Assembly: GCF_900313065.1 (NCBI RefSeq)
Contig: NZ_OMPU01000010.1
Span: forward strand, 248,001 to 312,000
Length of the DNA stretch: 64,000 nt
Source of the DNA: Kiloniella sp. EL199
Lineage (GTDB): Bacteria > Pseudomonadota > Alphaproteobacteria > Kiloniellales > Kiloniellaceae
Reading direction: 5' to 3'
This document shows, in pieces, positions 1 to 9,405 of this stretch (its first letter is position 1; each line of letters begins with the position of its first letter). The notes beneath the pieces are model-generated. The model was not told the origin of the DNA. It made no database searches and was given only the letters and a program-made list of their open reading frames with translations. Position numbers and translations under genes: made by a program.

Positions 1-39
1 GACGATTTTGACGATGATGAACTTGAAATCGACGGATAA
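1..39 (+). CDS. C-terminal end of an unidentified protein (partial)
   Basis: Frame 1 from the window edge is open for 12 codons and stops with TAA. It encodes a strongly acidic tail, DDFDDDELEIDG. The tail is too short to identify the protein. A 7-bp inverted repeat follows directly, which fits the end of a real gene. This is the 3' end only; the rest lies outside the window. Confidence 0.5.
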   Translation, partial: DDFDDDELEIDG

Positions 40-59
40 GGGCTTGTAGGATCAAGCCC
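40..59 (+). terminator. Possible terminator hairpin after the partial gene
   Basis: GGGCTTG and CAAGCCC pair around a 6-nt loop, directly after the stop codon of the partial gene. There is no clear T-run after the stem, so its efficiency as an intrinsic terminator is doubtful. Confidence 0.4.
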
Positions 60-229
60 CGTTCCTAAATTATGAATTAGTTTTTGCATGAGGCATTATG
101 GCGCGATTGCTGAAAGCAATAAATCCGCGCTTTGCAGGTTTGTCATTTACTTATATGGTTTTGAAAACTGTTATTTAATTAGATGAGCTGCAGAGCTCCC
201 TTCTAGAATTTTCAGGCCTTTGATATTTT

Positions 230-1261
230 ATGACCATGCAAGTTATCCCCGAAAATCACCCACAAATACCATCTGAAAAAGTCGGTGTTCTTTTAATGAA
301 TTTGGGAACGCCAGACGGCACAGACTATTGGTCTATGCGCCGCTATCTTAGTGAGTTTTTGAGCGATCCCAGGGTGATTGAAGCGCCAAAATGGCTTTGG
401 CAAATAATATTGCAGGGCATTATTCTGACGACCCGCCCGAATAAAAGTGGGGAGGCTTATAAAGAAATCTGGAATAAGGAAAAAGACGAATCTCCTCTGC
501 GTACCATTACACGGGATCAGGCGGAAAAGTTACAGACCGCACTCTCAGAAGATCATCCCAATGTGATCGTTGATTGGGGATGGCGCTATGGAAATCCAGC
601 GGTTAAAGAGCGGATAGAAGATTTTCAGAAGCAAGGATGCAACCGTATTCTTCTTTTTGCCCTCTATCCGCAGTATTCTGCAACGACGACAGCCACGGCC
701 TATGACAAGTGTTTTGATGCGCTGAAAACCATGCGTTGGCAGCCGGCTGTTCGCTGTGTTCCGGCGTATCATGACACGCCTGTTTATATTAATGCTCTGG
801 CGGAATCAGTTGAAGAGGGCATTGAGAAATTACCTTGGAAACCTGATATAACCATTGCTTCTTTTCATGGCCTTCCAGTGGAGTACCACGAAAAGGGAGA
901 TCCTTATTATTGTCATTGTGCCAAGACAGCGCGCCTGTTACGTGAAAGATTAGGTTGGTCGGAAGATGAGTTGAAACTGTGTTTTCAATCGTTGTTTGGA
1001 CCCAAGGAATGGCTTAAACCCTATACGCAGCCAACTGTGGAAGAAATGGCCCGTAATGGTGTGAAAAATCTTGTTATCCTGACACCCGGCTTTTCTGTTG
1101 ATTGTGTAGAAACTCTCGAAGAAATTGATATAGGTGTACGCGAAGCTTTCCTGGAGAATGGCGGTGAAAACTTTGCCTTTATCCCGTGCCTGAATGATAG
1201 TGTTGGTGGCATGGATGTCATTAAAGAAATCACCTTACGTGAACTTCAGGGCTGGATCTAG
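230..1261 (+). CDS. hemH: Ferrochelatase
   Basis: Ferrochelatase inserts Fe2+ into protoporphyrin IX, the last step of protohaem synthesis, and usually sits at the inner membrane. The 343 residues match the family's usual length. The N-terminal signature MNLGTPDG lies at residues 23-30. The catalytic histidine is in ASFHGLP (His212), followed by the GDPYYCHC stretch. The acidic metal-path segment FSVDCVETLEEID is at about 287-299. No C-terminal 2Fe-2S Cys cluster is evident. The next Met (third codon) is an alternative start. About 190 bp of non-coding DNA precedes it, so it is probably transcribed from its own promoter. It converges with the next gene with only 9 nt between stops. The hemA gene of the same pathway lies about 19 kb away. 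Confidence 0.96.
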   Translation: MTMQVIPENHPQIPSEKVGVLLMNLGTPDGTDYWSMRRYLSEFLSDPRVIEAPKWLWQIILQGIILTTRPNKSGEAYKEIWNKEKDESPLRTITRDQAEKLQTALSEDHPNVIVDWGWRYGNPAVKERIEDFQKQGCNRILLFALYPQYSATTTATAYDKCFDALKTMRWQPAVRCVPAYHDTPVYINALAESVEEGIEKLPWKPDITIASFHGLPVEYHEKGDPYYCHCAKTARLLRERLGWSEDELKLCFQSLFGPKEWLKPYTQPTVEEMARNGVKNLVILTPGFSVDCVETLEEIDIGVREAFLENGGENFAFIPCLNDSVGGMDVIKEITLRELQGWI

Positions 1262-1270
1262 TCGTTCACC

Positions 1271-3571
1271 TTATCTGAAAGCTGAAAGTACGTTGGAATA
1301 GTCATCCGTCCAGGGTTGATCCGTCTTTTGATATACAAGCTCTCTCCAGACGTTGTGTTTTTCATCGCTGGGGTTTTTTGAAAGTGGTATGTGCCGGTCT
1401 AAGTGGTGAGGAGCCTTTGCGAGAGCAACCCAAGTTGATGCAAAGCGATTTGGATGTTTTTCGTTTTCCTTCTCATTTTTTGTATAGCTATATATTCTGG
1501 AATGAAGTCCGGATGCATTAGATGTTACAGCAATGATTGGTTCCAGATCAAAATAACGATTGGATATATGTAAGATTATGATGCCATTATCTTTTATTTT
1601 GTTCTTATAAATATCAAAGGCCTCTTTTGTTAAGAGGTGTGCAGGTATTGAATCTGATGAAAAAGCATCTGCGATTAAAAGATCATAAGATTGGTTTTGG
1701 ATCTTTTTTAATGACAAGCGTGCATCGCCAATTATCACATCAGTCTCTTTTCCACATTCATTCATGTAGGTAAAAAGCTCAGGATCTCTTGCCATGACTT
1801 CGACGAGGGGATCAATCTCAAAGAAAACCCAGTTTTGCTCTGGACGGCTGTAACATATGGCAGTACCTGCGCCCAAACCTATTGCGGCTACTGTTTTAAT
1901 TGCCTTGTTTTGTCGTTGATCGGCTTTTAAGAGCTGTCCCAGACCCGTATCATGATGGTAGTAGCTCAAAGGCTCAAGGGATCCCTTGTTTTGAATTCCA
2001 TGTATTGTTGTTCCGTGGGTGGCAATATGAACAGTTTGGTCATTGTTATTAGCTTTCCGCACTGTATAGACGCCAAAGAAACTACGTTCTTGAAAAATGA
2101 GCTGACCTGACGAACCACTGATAAGGGGAACGACCAAGAGGCTAATGCCTATGCTTAAAGCTAGACGAAGGGGACGTCCTGTACCTTCTACCAACAAGAG
2201 CAGGATTAGAGTTAGCGGAATAATCTTCAGAAGTTTAAAAATTAAATCATCTGATTGTATTTGCTGTATTAATAAAATTAATCCGAGCAAGATGATAGAA
2301 AAGATAATATCTGCAAAATAGCTGTAGGCTTTCTGGCCTACTCTACGATTGATAATTGCTATGATTGTTTGGGTTTTAATGGGCATCAAAAGAGCCACAA
2401 GCATTAACAGTAAAACATATTCATATATGTTTGAGAAAATAACAGGCGCGATAATACCCACAAATATGCCACCTAAAACGCCACCAAAGGACATCGCAAT
2501 ATAAAAGTTCGTCAAATGGGTTGCTGGCGGCCGGGCTAAAGCCAAGCGTCCATGACAGTATAGTGCAAGGACAAAGAAACTGATTAAGCTGCCAATGACA
2601 TAGGGAATAATTGTACCTGCGTGTGTCGTGGACATATTGAAAACAGCCGTTGCAATCAGGCAATAGGGAGCAATGATCGCTATAAATTTATGGGGAATAA
2701 TCGGCCTCTGAGAAAAGACAATAACAAAGGTCAGTAAATAGAGACCTAGGGGAATGACCCATAACAGCGGAGTGGCAAGAAGATCAGTTGTGATTTTATT
2801 GGTAGTGCTTAGTAGTAATGCAGAAGGTACAAATGCAAGAAGAATCCAATTGAGATAAGCCTTTAAGTCTGGAGCATGTTCCGCAACATTATCTTCGTTA
2901 TTTTTTGCCAAAGAAGAATTGTCAGGCATTTTGTTTCTAAGCAAAATCCCGCATAGAAAAATTAAAAAAAGTAAGAATAGAAAGCCATAAGACCAGAGAA
3001 AGGTCTGTGTTTTTAATCCAAATTGTATTTCAATGAATAGTGGGTAGGCCGCCAAAGCTGCAATACTGCCTATGTTGCTGGCTGCATAGAGAAAGTAAGG
3101 ATCATGTGCGTCTTTGTCTTGGGAAGATCGAAACCAGTCTTGTAATAGTGGAGCATTAGCTGAAATGATGAAAAAAGGCAGGCCAATAGCAATTGTAAAC
3201 AATCCCAGTAACCATATAGTTGGCCAACTTTCTGATGGTGCTTCATAGCCAGTGGGGATTGCGATTGGTAAAAATAGAATCGCCGCTGCCATAAGAACCA
3301 AATGAATAACAATCTGCTTTTTCAACGTGAATGCTGATGACAGAAAATGTGCGTAGAGATATCCGGCTAATAATATTGATTGAAAGAATATCATTGCCGT
3401 ATTCCACACAGCTGGCGCGCCCCCAAGTAATGGAAGCACCAGCTTTGTGAACATTGGCTGGATCAGAAATAATAAAAATGCGCTAGAGCATAGGGTTAAA
3501 ATAAAAAGATAGCGTACAAGCGTGTCCGATTTTGTATTTGTCGTTTTGGTATTGCTATTCATCGCGATCAA
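1271..3571 (-). CDS. Fused MFS-like membrane / spermidine synthase-like protein
   Basis: A 766-residue protein in two parts. The first ~490 residues are very hydrophobic, with a dozen or more predicted membrane spans. The C-terminal ~270 residues form a Rossmann methyltransferase/spermidine-synthase-like fold, with the SAM-type glycine motif AAIGLGAGTA, an acidic strand end (FFEIDPLVEV), a following GDAR motif and DLLIADAFSSD. Proteins of this architecture are usually annotated as fused MFS/spermidine synthase. Their substrate is unknown, and real polyamine synthesis is not established. The TTG start at 3571 has GAGGGG about 6 nt upstream; an ATG at 3562 is the alternative. It stands alone, and its upstream region holds a 17-bp inverted repeat. 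Confidence 0.85.
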   Translation of the reverse strand: MIAMNSNTKTTNTKSDTLVRYLFILTLCSSAFLLFLIQPMFTKLVLPLLGGAPAVWNTAMIFFQSILLAGYLYAHFLSSAFTLKKQIVIHLVLMAAAILFLPIAIPTGYEAPSESWPTIWLLGLFTIAIGLPFFIISANAPLLQDWFRSSQDKDAHDPYFLYAASNIGSIAALAAYPLFIEIQFGLKTQTFLWSYGFLFLLFLIFLCGILLRNKMPDNSSLAKNNEDNVAEHAPDLKAYLNWILLAFVPSALLLSTTNKITTDLLATPLLWVIPLGLYLLTFVIVFSQRPIIPHKFIAIIAPYCLIATAVFNMSTTHAGTIIPYVIGSLISFFVLALYCHGRLALARPPATHLTNFYIAMSFGGVLGGIFVGIIAPVIFSNIYEYVLLLMLVALLMPIKTQTIIAIINRRVGQKAYSYFADIIFSIILLGLILLIQQIQSDDLIFKLLKIIPLTLILLLLVEGTGRPLRLALSIGISLLVVPLISGSSGQLIFQERSFFGVYTVRKANNNDQTVHIATHGTTIHGIQNKGSLEPLSYYHHDTGLGQLLKADQRQNKAIKTVAAIGLGAGTAICYSRPEQNWVFFEIDPLVEVMARDPELFTYMNECGKETDVIIGDARLSLKKIQNQSYDLLIADAFSSDSIPAHLLTKEAFDIYKNKIKDNGIIILHISNRYFDLEPIIAVTSNASGLHSRIYSYTKNEKENEKHPNRFASTWVALAKAPHHLDRHIPLSKNPSDEKHNVWRELVYQKTDQPWTDDYSNVLSAFR

Positions 3572-3614
3572 AACTACCCCTCTATGACAGAGTAGTGGAT
3601 AGTATTGATGACAC

Positions 3615-3665
3615 GTTAAAACAGATTTAATTCATTCGACCACAGTGCATTAAATCTGTTTTAAC
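3615..3665 (-). terminator. 17-bp perfect inverted repeat (terminator of aroC or regulatory site)
   Basis: GTTAAAACAGATTTAAT (3615-3631) is exactly complementary to the arm at 3649-3665, with a 17-nt loop. It lies 4 nt after the aroC stop and 44 bp before the start of the next minus-strand gene, so it probably ends aroC transcription. The AT-rich stem lacks the classical GC-rich foot. Each arm also contains TTAA-N7-TTAA, the spacing of a CtrA site, so a regulatory role is possible. Confidence 0.5.
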
Positions 3666-3668
3666 AAA

Positions 3669-4751
3669 TTATCCGTTTTGTGCTTTGTGTCTTAGCCAGT
3701 GATCGGCAAGTGTCAGAGCCATCATTGCTTCCCCAACCGGCACGCCACGAATACCGACGCAGGGATCATGACGTCCTTTGGTAAAGATGTCGGTTTCTTC
3801 GCCGTCTGTCGTTACCGTTTTGCGTGGTGTCAGGATTGAGCTAGTTGGCTTGATAGCGAAACGAACAACCACATCCTGACCCGTGGAAATTCCACCTAAT
3901 ATGCCTCCAGCATGATTGGTGGTAAAATGTGGCTTGCCATCAACCATGCGAATTTCATCAGCATTTTCTTCGCCGCTGTAAGCCGCCGTTTCAAAGCCGT
4001 CTCCAATTTCAACGCCTTTGACGGCATTGATTGACATCATGGCTTTTGCCAGATCTGAATCCAGCTTATCGTAGACGGGGTCACCCAATCCGACAGGTAC
4101 ATTAGAGGCGACAACCTCAATGACTGCGCCTAGCGAAGAGCCTGCTTTTCTGGCTGAATCCAAATAGGTTTCCCATTCTTTTGCAGCAACAGGGTCGGGG
4201 CACCAGAAAGGATTATTGGAAACTTCATTCCAGTCCCACCGTGCACGATCAATCTTGTGAGGGCCCATTTGAACCAGTGCGCCACGGATTTGCACACCAC
4301 CTTCAATCTGGGTGTTCAGTACTTTGCGAGCGATTGCGCCTGCGGCAACGCGCATGGCTGTTTCTCTGGCCGAAGATCGGCCCCCGCCGCGATAGTCACG
4401 GATGCCGTATTTTTCCCAATAGGTGAAGTCGGCATGGCCCGGGCGGAATTTTTTGGCGATGTCGCCATAATCCTTGGAGCGTTGATCTGTGTTTTCGATA
4501 ATCAGGCCGATTGGCGTGCCTGTCGTTTTTCCTTCGAAAACACCGGAAACTATTTTAACACTATCCGGTTCTTTCCGCTGTGTTGTAAAACGATTTTGGC
4601 CGGGCTTTCGGGCATCCAGATACACCTGAATTTCTTCTTCGGATATATCAATGAGTGGCGGTGTTCCATCAACGACACAACCAATCGACGGACCGTGACT
4701 TTCGCCCCAGGTTGTAAAACGGAAAATTTCACCAAAAGTATTACCAGCCAT
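3669..4751 (-). CDS. aroC: Chorismate synthase
   Basis: Converts 5-enolpyruvylshikimate-3-phosphate to chorismate using reduced FMN, the last step of the shikimate pathway (cytoplasm). The 360 residues are the normal length. Family signatures are clear: [14 protein letters not shown] near residues 13-26, [29 protein letters not shown] at about 103-131, and [18 protein letters not shown] near the C-terminus. It starts MAGNTFG at 4751. A strong terminator of fabI lies only 34 bp upstream, so the gene has either a compact promoter there or depends on read-through. Confidence 0.97.
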   Translation of the reverse strand: MAGNTFGEIFRFTTWGESHGPSIGCVVDGTPPLIDISEEEIQVYLDARKPGQNRFTTQRKEPDSVKIVSGVFEGKTTGTPIGLIIENTDQRSKDYGDIAKKFRPGHADFTYWEKYGIRDYRGGGRSSARETAMRVAAGAIARKVLNTQIEGGVQIRGALVQMGPHKIDRARWDWNEVSNNPFWCPDPVAAKEWETYLDSARKAGSSLGAVIEVVASNVPVGLGDPVYDKLDSDLAKAMMSINAVKGVEIGDGFETAAYSGEENADEIRMVDGKPHFTTNHAGGILGGISTGQDVVVRFAIKPTSSILTPRKTVTTDGEETDIFTKGRHDPCVGIRGVPVGEAMMALTLADHWLRHKAQNG

Positions 4752-4785
4752 GATGCTCTCGTAGCGTTAGATCGTTCGAATTAAA

Positions 4786-4815
4786 AAGGGAGCGGCAGCT
4801 CAGCCGCGCTCCCTT
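4786..4815 (-). terminator. Intrinsic terminator of fabI
   Basis: On the minus strand AAGGGAGCG pairs with CGCTCCCTT, followed by a run of five T. It lies 27 nt after the fabI stop codon and separates fabI from aroC. Confidence 0.8.
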
Positions 4816-4842
4816 ATAAATATATTACGTTTCAGCAGGGAT

Positions 4843-5682
4843 TTAAGATTGCGGGTTAAAATTACCCAGCAATTCTGAAAGTTCCTGAGCTTTGTCCACA
4901 TTCATCATACCGACGACGTGATAGCCAGAATCAACGTGGTGAATTTCACCTGTTACGCCACCTGACATATCGGACAGAAGGTAAAGACCTGCGCCACCGA
5001 CTTGCTCAATGCTTACATTGCGTTGCATCGGTGAATTTAGCTCATTCCATTTCAGGATATGACGGAAATCACCAATACCGGAAGCCGCAAGCGTTTTGAT
5101 TGGACCAGCAGAGATGGCGTTAACACGAATATTATCCGGGCCAAGGTCGTCAGCCAGATAACGCACAGATGCTTCAAGCGCAGCCTTGGCAACACCCATA
5201 ACATTGTAATGTGGCATAACCTGCTCGGCACCATAATAGGTCAAGGTGACCATGCTGCCGCCTTCTGTCATCAATGGTGCAGCGTGCTGAGCGATTGATG
5301 TAAAAGAGTAGCAAGAGATATCCATACTTTGAAGAAAGTTCTCACGGCTGGTATTGAGGTACTTGCCTTTGAGTTCTTCTTTGTCAGCATAGGCAATAGC
5401 ATGGATTAGGAAATCCAGTTTACCCCATTTTTCTTCAATTTCTTTAAAAACGGCTTTGACGCTGGCGTCATCGGTAACGTCACATTGCAAAAGAATGTCT
5501 GAGTTAACTGATTCTGCGAGCGGTGCAACGCGTTTTTTCAAGGCATCGCCCTGATAGGTGAAAGCCAGTTCTGCGCCTTGGTCTGCAACCGCCTTGGCGA
5601 TCCCCCAGGCGATAGAGCGGTCATTGGCAACGCCCATTACTAGGCCGCGTTTACCAGCCATCAACGGTTGTGGGTTGGACAT
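4843..5682 (-). CDS. fabI: Enoyl-[acyl-carrier-protein] reductase (NADH), FabI
   Basis: Reduces trans-2-enoyl-ACP in the last step of each fatty-acid elongation cycle (cytoplasm, SDR fold). The nucleotide-binding motif GVANDRSIAWGIAKA is near residues 17-31. The catalytic Tyr-x6-Lys is in HYNVMGVAKAALEA, and SAGPIKTLAASGI follows. I start at the ATG at 5682 (MSNPQPLMAGKRG), because GAGGAA lies just upstream and because the in-frame extension to 5838 is basic, Cys-rich and unlike FabI. This gives 279 residues, close to the family's usual length. A terminator follows. Confidence 0.96.
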   Translation of the reverse strand: MSNPQPLMAGKRGLVMGVANDRSIAWGIAKAVADQGAELAFTYQGDALKKRVAPLAESVNSDILLQCDVTDDASVKAVFKEIEEKWGKLDFLIHAIAYADKEELKGKYLNTSRENFLQSMDISCYSFTSIAQHAAPLMTEGGSMVTLTYYGAEQVMPHYNVMGVAKAALEASVRYLADDLGPDNIRVNAISAGPIKTLAASGIGDFRHILKWNELNSPMQRNVSIEQVGGAGLYLLSDMSGGVTGEIHHVDSGYHVVGMMNVDKAQELSELLGNFNPQS

Positions 5683-5866
5683 CGGGTTCCTCACTGTGAG
5701 ATTGTCCTGAAAACTAAAGTGCAGCATCCTACAACATTGCCGGGATTGGTCAAAGATTTGGCGACAAATAGAACGCTTTTTCTGACTTTTAGCTGGGAAT
5801 TTCGCTTTCTGCCAGCGATAGTTAACAAGAAATGTCAAAATGGTTGAATTTTGAGGGCAACTTTAG

Positions 5867-7186
5867 ATGATAGATTCGAAAACCCGACGTTTGTTACTAA
5901 CTCTGGGCTCGGTATTTAAAAAAGAGAATCTGGATGATGCTGTTCTTTTTCTTGGCTATGTCTTTAAACGCTTTGCTAAAGATAAAGGGACACGGGTGGC
6001 TGCATCGTTAAGTTATTCATCCCTTTTGGCAATTGTACCGATGATGACGATTGCCTTGGCCCTTCTTTCTGCCTTTCCGGGCTTCGAGGATTCCAGAGGC
6101 GAATTACAAGCGACACTTTTTAATAACCTTTTGCCATCTGCCGAACTTCAAATCAGCGAACAGTTAAATGCCTTTGTGGATAACGCAAAGAACATGACAA
6201 CAATAGGGGTTCTTGCGCTGGCAGTGACGGCGATAATGCTGCTCTACACGATCTCTAATTCTTTTAACAGTATTTGGCGTGTTCAAGAACGTCGCCCCAT
6301 TTTCAATCTGATTTTGGTTTATTGGGCACTTTTGACGCTTGGTCCTCTGATGTTAGGGGCATCCTTAACGGTATCCAGTTATGGTTTTGCGATTACCGAA
6401 CTTGCAGATCAATCCGGGCGTACGAGTTCGCTGGTAACTTTACTTGCACCAATCTTTCTGGGGTGTACTGCCTTTACGGTACTCTTCCTTGTGGTGCCTA
6501 ACCGCCCCGTTCTCTTTACGCACGCTCTAATTGGTGGCGTTGTTTCGACAACGTTGTTTGAACTGTTAAAACGGGGATTTGGGCTTTATTTACAATATTT
6601 CCCCTCTTATCAGGCTATTTACGGAGCATTGGCGACAATTCCGATTTTTCTGATCTGGATGTATCTTTCATGGGTTGTTATTTTATTAGGAGCCGAAATC
6701 ACAGCTGCTTTGCCGGAAAGGCGGGCGGCATTACGTAAAGATATCAAACGGGAAGGGATTGGGGATCGTCTGGCTTTGACAATTGCTTTGCTTCAGAAAC
6801 TGGAAGGTGCTGGAAGAGTTGGTGCAACCTTGAAAGAAACTGTGATGATGCGAGGGCTTCCAGCCGATTTAAAATCAACAGCAGAGGTTTTATCTGATTT
6901 GAAAGACATGCATATTGCTGAACGTACAGGCCGTGGACGCTGGGTGCTTTGTCGAGATCTTGAAACGATTACTCTGGGGGATCTGCTTCAGGAAATGGAC
7001 CTGAATTATGATCCCAAACGTAATTGGCCCGAAGGGGTCAAGGATGTAGTTGATATCCTTGAAGAAAACCCCAAAGATGTTCGATGTAAAAGCCTTAAGG
7101 AAATACTACAGCGGGACGCTTTCGCAACAGATAGTCATGATATTAAACTCGCTTATAGGTCCTCAGAGAAACACGATCAACTATAG
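5867..7186 (+). CDS. YihY/BrkB (UPF0761) family inner-membrane protein
   Basis: A 439-residue membrane protein. The family core is recognisable from KDKGTRVAASLSYSSLLAIVPM (about 40-61), followed by about six membrane segments up to residue ~285. One stretch reads YGALATIPIFLIWMYLSWV and another ILLGAEITAALPERR. The C-terminal ~150 residues are soluble and may form a winged-helix-like module, as in other long members. Function is not firmly known; the old label ribonuclease BN is wrong for this family. It is divergent from fabI, with 184 bp between start codons. Confidence 0.88.
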   Translation: MIDSKTRRLLLTLGSVFKKENLDDAVLFLGYVFKRFAKDKGTRVAASLSYSSLLAIVPMMTIALALLSAFPGFEDSRGELQATLFNNLLPSAELQISEQLNAFVDNAKNMTTIGVLALAVTAIMLLYTISNSFNSIWRVQERRPIFNLILVYWALLTLGPLMLGASLTVSSYGFAITELADQSGRTSSLVTLLAPIFLGCTAFTVLFLVVPNRPVLFTHALIGGVVSTTLFELLKRGFGLYLQYFPSYQAIYGALATIPIFLIWMYLSWVVILLGAEITAALPERRAALRKDIKREGIGDRLALTIALLQKLEGAGRVGATLKETVMMRGLPADLKSTAEVLSDLKDMHIAERTGRGRWVLCRDLETITLGDLLQEMDLNYDPKRNWPEGVKDVVDILEENPKDVRCKSLKEILQRDAFATDSHDIKLAYRSSEKHDQL

Positions 7187-7292
7187 TGACGTGCGTATCT
7201 GGATGATGCATTTCGTCGACTTATACAATAGCCAGAAGGCATCTTGTCTGTGGTACTTTTACGTAATCTGTCAGGAATGTTGAGGTTTATAT

Positions 7293-7616
7293 CTACAGGC
7301 CCTGATTTCGAATAATATCTTCCAGATCCTGACGCGCATCTGCGGGAAGTTCCTGAATTGCAGAGGCCAGAGCACTCAGCAGTTTTCGCAGGTTATAAAC
7401 CTGGTCCATACTGCGAAGAATGACGGGCATGGACTCATAGTTGGCCCCGATTTCGTGGATAAGCTCCCGCAAGAGTTTTACACGGGCTTCATCATCATCT
7501 GTGAAAATGAGTGTCCCGTCTTCCTGGGTTGGCATAACCCAGTTGCTTTCGATCCAGTTGGATAATTCTGAACCACTTACGTCCTGATCAATGACGATTT
7601 CATCAAAAGTTTTCAT
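7293..7616 (-). CDS. cbpM: CbpM-like modulator of the J-domain co-chaperone
   Basis: A 107-residue protein lying 119 bp downstream of a CbpA-type DnaJ gene on the same strand. It has a MerR-like start (SGSELSNWIESNWVMPTQED), and RVKLLRELIHEIGANYESMPVILRSMDQVYNLRKLL resembles the helical part of CbpM/YccV chaperone-modulator proteins. CbpM binds the J domain of CbpA and blocks its interaction with DnaK. The assignment rests on pattern and neighbourhood. It converges with the YihY gene, with 106 bp between them. Confidence 0.75.
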   Translation of the reverse strand: MKTFDEIVIDQDVSGSELSNWIESNWVMPTQEDGTLIFTDDDEARVKLLRELIHEIGANYESMPVILRSMDQVYNLRKLLSALASAIQELPADARQDLEDIIRNQGL

Positions 7617-7735
7617 GCTTCTTGGGTCCTTTATCCAAAGCTGTAATAAGCCTTATACCGCTGGCTTAATTAATAACAGCGGCACTATTTAGGCGGTATG
7701 TGTATTGAATGCAAGCTGTGTATTCACTGCTTTGG

Positions 7736-8710
7736 TTAATCAAAAATACCGGTATCTTTGCGGGGGTCATAGTCTTTGGATCTGGACCAGTTACGCAAGA
7801 AGTCCCGAAGTTCTTTGTCTGTTTCATTGGGCAGCGTGACCAAAAGGCGAATGAGTTGATCGCCTCGATTATGTCCTTTGATGTCGTCAACACCTTTGCC
7901 TTTGAGGCGTAAAGTAGTACCCGTATTAGAATCTGCGGGAACTTTCACTTTTACTTTGCCTGTTACGGTTGGCACGGTAAGGGTTGTTCCTTCGACGGCT
8001 TCCATAAGTGTTATGGGGACATCGAGATGAACATCATAGCCCTTTCGTGTGAACATGGGATGGGCTTCGATTTTAACCTCTACCAATGCATCACCGTTTG
8101 GCGCGCCGCCTTTACCGGGTAATCCCTGATTTTTCAAGCGTAGAACTTGTTTGTTATCAGTTCCGGGGGGGATGGTTACATTCAGTGTTTTCCCGTCGGC
8201 AAGGTTAATGCGTTTTTTTGCGCCAGCAGCAGCTTCGACAAAATTGACGGTGCATTCGTATTTTACATCACTGCCTTTACGCTTGGGGACGCCGCCACCT
8301 CTGGCACCGGCACCTCTTGGTCCTTGTCTCCGTCCGCCGAACAGGTCGGAAAAGATATCTCCGATGTCCATTTCCTGTCCAAAATCAAAACCTCCGCCAG
8401 CACCGTGGCCTGCGGCTCCGCTGCGTGGACGCCCTTGATGTGTGTAACCAGAATGGAACGGGTTTTTTTGTTGGCCCGAGGCATCAATTTCGCCCCGGTC
8501 ATATTGCTGTTTTTTCTTGGCATCGCCGAGAATGCCGTATGCCTGAGATACCTCTTTAAATTTTTGCTCAATAGCCTTGTCATCCGGATTAAGGTCAGGA
8601 TGGTATTTTTTGGCGAGCTTACGGTATGCAGATTTAATTTCCGCATCAGAAGCGGTCCTGCTCGTGCCGAGGATTTGATAGAGGTCTTTCATTGTCGTGG
8701 ATGAAACCAT
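7736..8710 (-). CDS. cbpA: CbpA-type DnaJ co-chaperone (no zinc finger)
   Basis: A Hsp40 co-chaperone that stimulates DnaK ATPase. The N-terminal J domain shows DLYQILGTSRTASDAEIKSAYRKLAKKYHPDLNP with the HPD motif. A Gly/Phe/Arg-rich linker follows (GDIFSDLFGGRRQGPRGAG), then the two beta C-terminal substrate domains (IPPGTDNKQVLRLKNQGLP, TLRLKGKGV). The CxxCxGxG zinc repeats of DnaJ are absent, so this is the CbpA/class B type. The start is uncertain: ATG at 8710, or ATG at 8692 (MKDLYQ), which fits the J domain better; neither has a good ribosome site. It is paired with the CbpM-like gene downstream. Confidence 0.9.
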   Translation of the reverse strand: MVSSTTMKDLYQILGTSRTASDAEIKSAYRKLAKKYHPDLNPDDKAIEQKFKEVSQAYGILGDAKKKQQYDRGEIDASGQQKNPFHSGYTHQGRPRSGAAGHGAGGGFDFGQEMDIGDIFSDLFGGRRQGPRGAGARGGGVPKRKGSDVKYECTVNFVEAAAGAKKRINLADGKTLNVTIPPGTDNKQVLRLKNQGLPGKGGAPNGDALVEVKIEAHPMFTRKGYDVHLDVPITLMEAVEGTTLTVPTVTGKVKVKVPADSNTGTTLRLKGKGVDDIKGHNRGDQLIRLLVTLPNETDKELRDFLRNWSRSKDYDPRKDTGIFD

Positions 8711-8883
8711 TCAAACGTTATAAAGGTAATACATATGCCGTGATATACACGTTTGTGCAAAGCTAATGTAATAAATTAAACATAAGTTTAAAAGGGGCAG
8801 AAAGAAATCCCTCTAACTTTGGTGGTTGAGTTGTATTGCTTGGAACCTGAATCTCAAATTTTTTATTGTATCCAGATAGACAA

Positions 8884-8906
8884 AAGCCCCGCATAGAGCA
8901 GGGCTT
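8884..8906 (-). terminator. Intrinsic terminator of the glycine-zipper lipoprotein gene
   Basis: On the minus strand AAGCCC pairs with GGGCTT across an 11-nt loop, followed by TTTTGT. It lies 31 nt after the stop codon of the gene at 8938-9405. Confidence 0.65.
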
Positions 8907-8937
8907 CTGAGCTAAAATTTGTTTTTCAGGTGAGTGT

Positions 8938-9405
8938 TTACTGAATTTCCCAGGATCCGTCTTCCTGACGGCAAGCTGTTCCATAGGCTTCTTCCGTTTT
9001 CCCACCAACCACAACAGTCTGTTGATATTCGCGACAATATTTGCCTTCGGAAGAGGTACCATCACGAACAGGTGTTACTGTACCGGAGTTCCCTGAATCA
9101 GGGTTATTCCAGGCGATGGTTTGGCCGACGGGGGCCGTCTGAGCCTGATTGTAAGCTGTATCAGCTTTGCGTTTATCTTCGTCATCCATATAGCGCCCGA
9201 CTTCACTGCCCAGGAAACCACCAATAACGGCACCTGCCGCTGCAGCTACGATTTGGCCAGAGCCTTTACCAAATTGAGCGCCAAGAAGGCCGCCAGCCAA
9301 GGCACCACCTAAACCACCTACGGTTTGTTTGATTCCAGTATCGTTTGAGCAGGCTGTCGTCGACAAGGCTATCAACAGGGCTGCTATACTCGCTTTGACT
9401 TTCAT
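8938..9405 (-). CDS. Glycine-zipper 2TM-domain outer-membrane lipoprotein
   Basis: A 155-residue protein related to the rickettsial 17-kDa surface antigen. The signal peptide ends in a lipobox-like LSTTAC, giving a lipidated Cys at about residue 19. A glycine zipper follows (GGLGGALAGGLLGAQFGKGSG and AAGAVIGGFLGSEVGRYMDDEDKR, about 30-78). The C-terminal half is a small beta-rich domain with Cys in GKYCREYQQTV and YGTACRQEDGSW. It is probably anchored to the outer membrane. Function is not known. Confidence 0.85.
   Translation of the reverse strand: MKVKASIAALLIALSTTACSNDTGIKQTVGGLGGALAGGLLGAQFGKGSGQIVAAAAGAVIGGFLGSEVGRYMDDEDKRKADTAYNQAQTAPVGQTIAWNNPDSGNSGTVTPVRDGTSSEGKYCREYQQTVVVGGKTEEAYGTACRQEDGSWEIQ

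Noticed and set aside
4257-4784. 175-codon plus-strand open frame opposite aroC
   Set aside because: Antisense to a certain gene (chorismate synthase); its length follows from the codon use of aroC and the product has no family features.
5683-5838. N-terminal extension of fabI
   Set aside because: Basic and Cys-rich, unlike FabI; a good ribosome site precedes the ATG at 5682.
8147-8704. 185-codon plus-strand open frame opposite cbpA
   Set aside because: Shadow of the J-protein gene on the other strand, with low-complexity Cys/Phe-rich translation.
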